This document shows, piece by piece, positions 15,414 through 19,964 of a stretch of DNA of 19,964 nucleotides. The position numbers and the translations under genes are program-made. The notes under the pieces were generated by a model. The model ran no database searches and was not told the origin of the DNA. It worked only from the letters and a program-made list of their open reading frames with translations. The stretch is from an uncultured Moraxellaceae bacterium (lineage in GTDB: Bacteria > Pseudomonadota > Gammaproteobacteria > Pseudomonadales > Moraxellaceae). Numbering within the stretch: the first letter of the stretch is position 1; every line of letters starts with the position of its first letter. The stretch is from NCBI GenBank assembly GCA_937928295.1, contig CALEYY010000284.1:1-19964 (forward strand). Direction: 5' to 3'.

Positions 15414-16307
15414 TCAGTGCATGCTTTCTTGCAAAACAACCTTATTTTTAAAATCGAAAGCCAATGTCCCATTTTTCCCAAAAAGAATCTCACGCCAGGC
15501 ACTTTCCAATTCACTAGTATCATGATCTTTCGGATGAAATCCCTGCTTGCAAAATAATGGCATTTTCGGAATTGTCTTAGTGATAAAACCATTCTTACCA
15601 AACAGCATATTTATACCATTGATATTATCTTTCGCACTACCTAGCTTCCCCTCCTTTGCAAGCATCCATGCCCAAGTCCCGCCGAGCATCGGAATTAGCA
15701 CAAGAGATGATGCCAGCGCAGCAACTAAACGCTCTAATCTAGAGTTTCCGATTTTATCATAAACATCATAAGCAACGGCCTTATGCTCAAGCTCTTCCAA
15801 AGCATGCCATTGCCAAATTTTTATCATTTCAGGATCAGCCAGCGCAACAAAACCTTCATCTTTTAGAAGCTGTTCAGCCAAAAGTGCTGTGAAGTGCTCC
15901 ATAAAAGTTGTTGCCGCGAGACGTGTACTTGGCGGCATAAGGTTAAATACCTTAAGACCTAGCTTCACGATTTTATCCGAAGCCTCCATATCAAATCCAC
16001 GCTCTGCCAACATAGCATTTAGACGATCATGCTCTCGACCATGGATAGCCTCCTGCCCCATAAATCCTGACACTTGAGCTTTCAGATGATCATCTTCAAT
16101 ACGATCTCTGAAGCGCCTGACTGATTCCATGAAAAATCTTTCGCCAGGAGGAAATGCTCCGGAGAGCATTGCAAAGAAAATAGTTGCAGTTGCATTATTA
16201 CCATAGAAGTATCTAGGAGAGTCCTCAGCCATAGAGAAAGTCACATGACGAGGAGGTATCCCCACTGAAGCCCCAGTAAGCTTACGTTTTACCGAAATAG
16301 TGTTCAT
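15414..16307 (-). CDS. PF10118 'metal-dependent hydrolase' family protein, di-iron ferritin-like pattern (copy 2)
   Basis: A 297-residue paralogue of the 4121-5062 product. The putative metal ligands recur at equivalent places: E56 (PPGER), E86-x2-H89 (QEAIHGREH), E137 (MEHFTA) and E172-x2-H175 (EELEHK). A hydrophobic stretch (about 195-214, VAALASSLVLIPMLGGTWAWM) matches that of copy 1 and may contact membrane or lipid. I start it at ATG 16307 because GGGAG lies 6 nt upstream and the protein then aligns with copy 1. The frame is open 80 codons further, but that extension has no family resemblance and would contain operator G. The gene is AT-rich compared with BVMO and RND genes, like the FadL-type gene. 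It is monocistronic, with a hairpin 28 nt after its stop. Confidence 0.85.
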   Translation of the reverse strand: MNTISVKRKLTGASVGIPPRHVTFSMAEDSPRYFYGNNATATIFFAMLSGAFPPGERFFMESVRRFRDRIEDDHLKAQVSGFMGQEAIHGREHDRLNAMLAERGFDMEASDKIVKLGLKVFNLMPPSTRLAATTFMEHFTALLAEQLLKDEGFVALADPEMIKIWQWHALEELEHKAVAYDVYDKIGNSRLERLVAALASSLVLIPMLGGTWAWMLAKEGKLGSAKDNINGINMLFGKNGFITKTIPKMPLFCKQGFHPKDHDTSELESAWREILFGKNGTLAFDFKNKVVLQESMH

Positions 16308-16362
16308 AAAAATCTCCCGAAAACCCAACATAAAAAAGACATCAAAATTGAAATACACACAA

Positions 16363-16382
16363 TTTTGGCTCAGTGACCAAAT
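16363..16382 (-). promoter_or_regulatory. Operator G upstream of PF10118 copy 2
   Basis: The minus-strand sequence TTGGTCACTGAGCCAAAA (16380-16363) matches site A at 14 of 18 positions and lies 56 nt before the start codon. A poor -10-like TTTTAT precedes it; alternatively TTGCTT with a 17-nt spacer and CAAAAT would place the operator inside the spacer, as at site A. The promoter is therefore uncertain. Confidence 0.5.
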
Positions 16383-16564
16383 AAAAGCAAGAGGCCTAGG
16401 TGAGCATCTTTTGGTCATTTCAGAGCTCCTCACAACAGGCGCTACCGTAGTCGAGCGCTTACCAATTAAGACCCGCCTATAGGTTTGCCGCACCAGCAAG
16501 CCAAACAGTCCCTTGAAATGGTCAAGCGGAACTGGATACGGCATCACTGAAGGTCGATTGGCTG

Positions 16565-16630
16565 TCCATGCCGCTGCATGTTACGATCCAGCCAGATCAA
16601 ACATGAAGCACTAGTATTGAGTGCAGCATT
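16565..16630. repeat. 66-bp dispersed repeat, copy 2
   Basis: Partner of 5482-5547: same length without gaps, 54 of 66 bases identical, same orientation. It lies about 260 nt upstream of PF10118 copy 2, just as copy 1 lies upstream of the PF10118 copy 1 operon. The rest of the 16383-16802 gap shows only an isolated TTGGTC half-site (16412-16417) and no gene. Confidence 0.6.
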
Positions 16631-16802
16631 GCAGTCTCTTACCAGTTAGTAGTAGGTTATTATGTCGATCCGGTTATCTCCAGCTGTTGATCCGCTGGGA
16701 CACCAGCGCCAGCCGCATAATTATTGGCGAATAATAACCACATGTACGTTCTAGCATAATTTCTGAGCAAATTCCGACAACTGCTATAACTCTTTAATCT
16801 CG

Positions 16803-16820
16803 GTATTACTCAGGTAATAC
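16803..16820. repeat. 7-bp inverted repeat at the thioesterase stop codon
   Basis: GTATTAC (16803-16809) and GTAATAC (16814-16820) are perfect reverse complements with a 4-nt centre, and the stop codon (16812-16810) lies inside. No T-run follows on the minus strand. Possibly a weak terminator or 3'-end stabiliser. Confidence 0.35.
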
Positions 16821-17223
16821 GATAAATCATCGAGCCATTGGCGATCAGCTTTCTTGATTCTTTCTCATAAATCGAGACTTCCGAAAATATCAGCTCTTTT
16901 CCTCGTTTGACGACATTCGCCGTAGCAATTATGTCTTTTCCCTGAGCCGCCGCAAGATAATTCACCGTCATTGATACCGTAGCAGCCCTCATGCCATTTT
17001 CAGGATTATGTCCAGACCAAGCTGCCAAGGCACCGGTCAGATCCAGCAAACTGCTGATAGCCCCACCGTGAAAAGTATTATTGCCACCGGTCAAATCAGG
17101 ACGGAATGGCAGGCAAACTATGGCCCGCTCCGCGATGACCTCGACGACTTCAATACCAAGCAGCTTTTGAAAAGGGACATCAGGAAAAATTCTGATTAAT
17201 GAGTCAAGCAGAGATTCATTCAT
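16810..17223 (-). CDS. PaaI-type hotdog-fold acyl-CoA thioesterase
   Basis: A 137-residue protein with the size and layout of PaaI/4HBT-type thioesterases, which cleave acyl- or aryl-CoA thioesters in the cytoplasm. The key stretch NNTFHGGAISSLLD (48-61) gives the HGG motif at 52-54 and the presumed catalytic Asp61. The beta-strand block ATVSMTVNYL and the following A-x-A-x-V-x4-K hotdog pattern complete the fold. AAGGAG lies about 9 nt before the ATG. It is a single gene; a role in freeing CoA from stalled intermediates of the neighbouring oxidative pathway is plausible but inferred. No operator palindrome was found upstream. Confidence 0.88.
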   Translation of the reverse strand: MNESLLDSLIRIFPDVPFQKLLGIEVVEVIAERAIVCLPFRPDLTGGNNTFHGGAISSLLDLTGALAAWSGHNPENGMRAATVSMTVNYLAAAQGKDIIATANVVKRGKELIFSEVSIYEKESRKLIANGSMIYRIT

Positions 17224-17784
17224 ATGTTATCACTCCTTATTATCATAACAATTTTCCGTGCCCGCAATGACAGCCTACTGGCTCTTAAAGTAAGACTTTG
17301 CCAGCTCGATGCATCAGCCTGCTAGTTGAATAGCATAAATCCTGACGTGATCGGGACAGGCTTTATGCCTCTGCAAGTATTGGCAACTTACAGATTTCAC
17401 CAAAACTGATCGCACCAATCCTGAAAACTCTCTGAAAATCCTACGTGTCAGAATAAAATTACCACCGCACTAACTCAGTGCATGCCAGTATCCTCAAAAT
17501 AAACCGATTGCGACCAATCAGCACGTTCAGGCCTTTGACGATATCTAATAGATGAGTAGAGCGCTCACCGGTATCGACGTCATCTTTAGCACCTTCACCG
17601 GATAGAGAGCCCACTTGTGATTTTCGCCACTCTTTTTCTTGCTAACGTCGGAAAGCAATAGGTGACAGCCTTTCTTTACTAGATTCATAGTGGTAGCTTA
17701 GTCAATCCCCGATCCAGCCTCACTGAAACCGCCAACTTTTCCTTAAAATTTTTTCATGGCATCCTTTATGATTAAGCTAATGGA
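17224..17784. other. Intergenic stretch with no recognised gene
   Basis: No gene is supported. Just beyond the BVMO2 stop, the minus strand reads NFKEKLAVSVRLDRGLTKLPL to a stop (about 17755-17690), then short frames such as ERSTHLLDIVKGLNVLIGRN (about 17565-17505) interrupted by stops. They look like debris of an older gene or element, but I recognise no family. A GATTG-N4-CAATC dyad lies at 17505-17518. Confidence 0.3.
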
Positions 17785-19290
17785 TCAGGCACTGAGCAGA
17801 TTGCCGAGAACACTTCTCTGCTTCCTTTTCCTAAGGTTTTTTCCTTCAAAACGAAGGTAACCATCTTCGAGACTACCGTAGCGCAATGCAGGGAAATCCT
17901 TCAGGTAATCATCAAGATTCTGCCAAGGCACCTTGCTACCCTGACGCGGCAGATGATCACTGGCGCGTTGAACATAGTTGGAGCGTAGGTTGAGGAAGTT
18001 GAGATCGGTACCACATCCTTCTGCATCAATGGGAGTTACTCGAGTGGCACCAATATCGTGCATATGGTTGAGTAGACGGCAAACAAACTCGCAGGCGATG
18101 TCAGCCTTTAGAGTCCAAGAAGCGTTGGTGTAACCAAATACCAGCGCCATATTCGGTACGCCTTCAAGCATCAAGCCCTTGTACAGCAGTGTGTTTGCTA
18201 CGCTGACTTCGCAGCCATCAACACGCAGCACCGCGCCACCAAAAAGCTGAAGATTCAGGCCAGTAGCGGTAATTATTACATCTGCTTCCAAATGATCGCC
18301 GGACTTGAGTCGAATCCCTGTCTCAGTGATCGTGTCAATGTGATCTGTCACCACAGAAGCCTTACCTTCTCGGATGACCTTGAAGAGGTCTCCTTTAGGG
18401 ACCGCACACATGCGCTCTTCCCAAGGGTTGTAGCTTGGCTGAAAGTGACGCATTTCAGCATTCGGGCCAAGCTGTCTGCGAACCCCTGCCAGCAGCAATC
18501 GGCGGATGGCCTTTGGCTTGCTGAGAGAGAGCCGGTACACCGCACGCTGAAGCAGAATATTACGGGCACGGGCCGCCCGATAGACGACCATTTCAGGCAG
18601 AAAGTGGCGCAGGTTTTTGGAAATCAGATCCTCTTCCGGGACCGTCGCAACATAAGTCGGTGAGCGCTGTAGCATAACCACATGAGCAGCCTTGTCTGTC
18701 ATGGCGGGCACTAGGGTCACTGCAGTAGCGCCACTGCCGATAATCACAACCCGCTTGCCGCTGTAATCGTAGTTTTCGGGCCAGTGTTGCGGGTGGATGA
18801 CATCGCCTTTGAAGCGTTCCAAACCGCTTATTTCAGGCGTGTAGCCAACATCATATTTATAATACCCAGTGCAGTTAAAGACGAAAGCAGCCGTAAAGAT
18901 TTCTTCTTTACCGGTGCCTTCATTAAGCGCGGTGACAGTCCAACGACTCTTCTCACTGTCCCACTCTTCTGAAACAACTTTCAGGCCAAAATGGATGTGC
19001 TGTTTGATACCATAGTCTTTCGCAGTATCTTCAATATAGGTTCGAATGGACTCCCCCCCGGCCAGCATTTTAGTTTGCGTCCAAGGGCGAAAGCTGTAGC
19101 CGAGCGTGAACATGTCAGAGTCCGAACGAATGCCTGGATAGCGGAAAAGGTCCCAAGTTCCGCCCATCCGTTCGCGCCGCTCAATGATGCCAAAACGCAT
19201 CTTGGGGCATTTTTTTTGCAAGTGGCAGGCGGCACCGATCCCCGATAGGCCGGCGCCGATGATCAGTACATCCAGGTGGCTGTGACTCAT
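17785..19290 (-). CDS. Type I Baeyer-Villiger / flavin-containing monooxygenase (BVMO2)
   Basis: A 501-residue FAD/NADPH monooxygenase, paralogous to the 740-2299 product but clearly divergent. The FAD motif GAGLSG is near residue 13. The BVMO fingerprint F-x-G-x3-H-x3-W-P has F160, H166, W170 and P171. The NADPH-binding GSGATA follows, and TATGLNL occupies the position of ATGYR in BVMO1. The C-terminal basic tail (RKRKQR) is unusual for a cytosolic BVMO. The start at 19290 has GGAG 7 nt upstream. It overlaps by ATGA the last stop of a decayed alpha/beta hydrolase frame, echoing the esterase-BVMO1 overlap. Operator and promoter at 19826-19870 probably serve this unit through the pseudogene. 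The EthA-like subgroup is likely; the substrate is unknown. Confidence 0.9.
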   Translation of the reverse strand: MSHSHLDVLIIGAGLSGIGAACHLQKKCPKMRFGIIERRERMGGTWDLFRYPGIRSDSDMFTLGYSFRPWTQTKMLAGGESIRTYIEDTAKDYGIKQHIHFGLKVVSEEWDSEKSRWTVTALNEGTGKEEIFTAAFVFNCTGYYKYDVGYTPEISGLERFKGDVIHPQHWPENYDYSGKRVVIIGSGATAVTLVPAMTDKAAHVVMLQRSPTYVATVPEEDLISKNLRHFLPEMVVYRAARARNILLQRAVYRLSLSKPKAIRRLLLAGVRRQLGPNAEMRHFQPSYNPWEERMCAVPKGDLFKVIREGKASVVTDHIDTITETGIRLKSGDHLEADVIITATGLNLQLFGGAVLRVDGCEVSVANTLLYKGLMLEGVPNMALVFGYTNASWTLKADIACEFVCRLLNHMHDIGATRVTPIDAEGCGTDLNFLNLRSNYVQRASDHLPRQGSKVPWQNLDDYLKDFPALRYGSLEDGYLRFEGKNLRKRKQRSVLGNLLSA

Positions 19291-19795
19291 ATTGATGCTC
19301 CATGATTAAATGTAGACAAGTCATCGGTACTGCCTATGGGGCTACCGATGTTTTGCAGAAAATCCAGTACTGCTTCGATAAAGACGGCGTTTATGTTGTC
19401 AGCCATCCCACGGCCGGCCTGATGGCGGCGCATGAATCCGATGATGCAGCACACACCCTGTAAATCCAGTCGTGGCGGACCGACGATGATCGGCGTGTAA
19501 GGTAATGAGAGAATCACGGCGCTGAGATCCGCAACCAGTCTCTAGGTGTTGCGCCCCTCTGCACACCAATCACTGCGCCATGCCGGCGCGCGTCCTGAGT
19601 AATGGCGCCACAGCCAGCACCACCCAGCCTGGCGGCTATGTAACATGCACGAGGGCTCTGTTCGCCGCCGCATAAGAACAGCATTTTGAGAGCTGTCATC
19701 TGGCCATATCGGCTAGCTCGCAGCTTAAGATCATCGGCAACCGACGAATACTGTTGCTTGGGCGAGCCCTTGAATATGTAATGACTGGTTGTCAT
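19287..19795 (-). pseudogene. Decayed alpha/beta hydrolase upstream of BVMO2
   Basis: Two overlapping frames contain pieces that align in order with the intact hydrolase at 14286-15176. The first (from ATG 19795) has DLKLRASRYG and LFLCGGEQS against DLRLCGERWG and LFLHGGGQT, then ITQDARRHG against TVDTRGHG. After a frameshift near 19515 the second has PIIVG against SVLVG, PRLDLQGVCCIIGFMR against PRIEPEGVARIMAFMR, and finally AGRGMADNINAVFIEAVLDFL against AGHMVAGDSNDIFSEAILAFI. The segments holding the nucleophile elbow and the catalytic acid are absent, and GHM has become GRGM, so no active enzyme can result. Its final stop overlaps the BVMO2 start. Probably the remnant of a hydrolase-BVMO operon. 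Confidence 0.6.
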
Positions 19796-19825
19796 GGCCG
19801 TACCGTCGCCCTTTAGCATCAGTGG

Positions 19826-19870
19826 TTGGTTAGTCAACCAAATACTAACTGAAACAATATTAAGTAGCAA
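19826..19870 (-). promoter_or_regulatory. Promoter with operator I for the pseudogene-BVMO2 unit
   Basis: On the minus strand TTGCTA (19870-19865), a 17-nt spacer and TAGTAT (19847-19842) form a plausible sigma-70 promoter. The palindrome TTGGTTAGTCAACCAAAT (19826-19843, 16 of 18 to site A; arms TTGGTT/AACCAA) covers the expected start site. The distance to BVMO2 is about 530 nt because of the decayed gene between them. The last 94 bases of the window show no gene. Confidence 0.6.
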
Positions 19871-19964
19871 GAACGCCGGTGCAGAATTACCCCGCTGATC
19901 CCCCCATCTCGCTCAGGGCACACGTATCCTGTGTGGCATGGCCAGCATTAGAGGTCTTGGTTGC

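Noticed and set aside
16308..16547. 80-codon N-terminal extension of PF10118 copy 2
   Set aside because: The frame is open, but the extension has no family resemblance, contains operator G, and ATG 16307 has a good ribosome site.
17501..17518. GACCAATC region as a thioesterase operator
   Set aside because: Only one TTGGTC half-site is present; the dyad GATTG-N4-CAATC is a different motif and lies 280 nt from the gene.
1..19964. CRISPR arrays, tRNA or rRNA genes
   Set aside because: No regularly spaced repeats and no tRNA or rRNA signatures were seen on either strand.

Overview
The window looks like chromosomal DNA of a gammaproteobacterium. Taxonomy is inferred from protein families (FadL/OMPP1 channel, HAE1-type RND pump, GMC dehydrogenase, IS5-family transposase), and the genus cannot be fixed from sequence alone. 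The gene content fits an organism that uses hydrophobic substrates such as alkanes, alicyclics, terpenoids or steroids. No ribosomal, tRNA, CRISPR, phage or regulator gene was found.

Layout. (i) 1-644: right end of an IS5-family element, transposase on the minus strand, with an in-frame stop at codon 20. (ii) 740-5062, minus strand: a tight four-gene operon, in transcription order a PF10118 'metal-dependent hydrolase' with a di-iron residue pattern, an SDR dehydrogenase, an HSL-type esterase and a type I Baeyer-Villiger monooxygenase (BVMO). (iii) 5540-7189, minus: an AT-rich FadL-type outer-membrane channel. (iv) 7698-9317, plus: a GMC alcohol dehydrogenase. (v) 9879-14105, plus: an RND efflux pair (lipoprotein adaptor and permease) without an outer-membrane factor. 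(vi) 14286-15176, minus: an alpha/beta hydrolase. (vii) 15414-16307, minus: a second, AT-rich PF10118 paralogue. (viii) 16810-17223, minus: a PaaI-type hotdog thioesterase. (ix) 17785-19290, minus: a second BVMO, preceded at 19287-19795 by the wreck of an alpha/beta hydrolase related to the intact one in (vi).

How the parts may fit (inference): the FadL protein imports a hydrophobic substrate; the PF10118 proteins may perform a di-iron reaction; SDR and GMC enzymes oxidise alcohols to ketones or aldehydes; the BVMOs turn ketones into esters or lactones; the hydrolases open these; the thioesterase releases acyl-CoA; the RND pump exports toxic substrate or intermediates. The BVMO + lipase/esterase + SDR set resembles the mycobacterial mymA operon in family content.

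The main non-coding discovery is a family of eight near-identical palindromes (core TTGGTY-N4-RACCAA). They precede the first operon, fadL, the GMC gene, the RND operon, the second PF10118 gene and the hydrolase pseudogene/BVMO2 unit. One lies exactly in the 17-bp spacer of a near-consensus sigma-70 promoter (TTGACA-N17-TATAGT); several others abut a -10-like hexamer. This suggests one dimeric repressor, perhaps TetR-type and encoded outside the window, controlling the scattered units as a regulon. A 66-bp repeat pair (82% identical) lies upstream of both PF10118 units.
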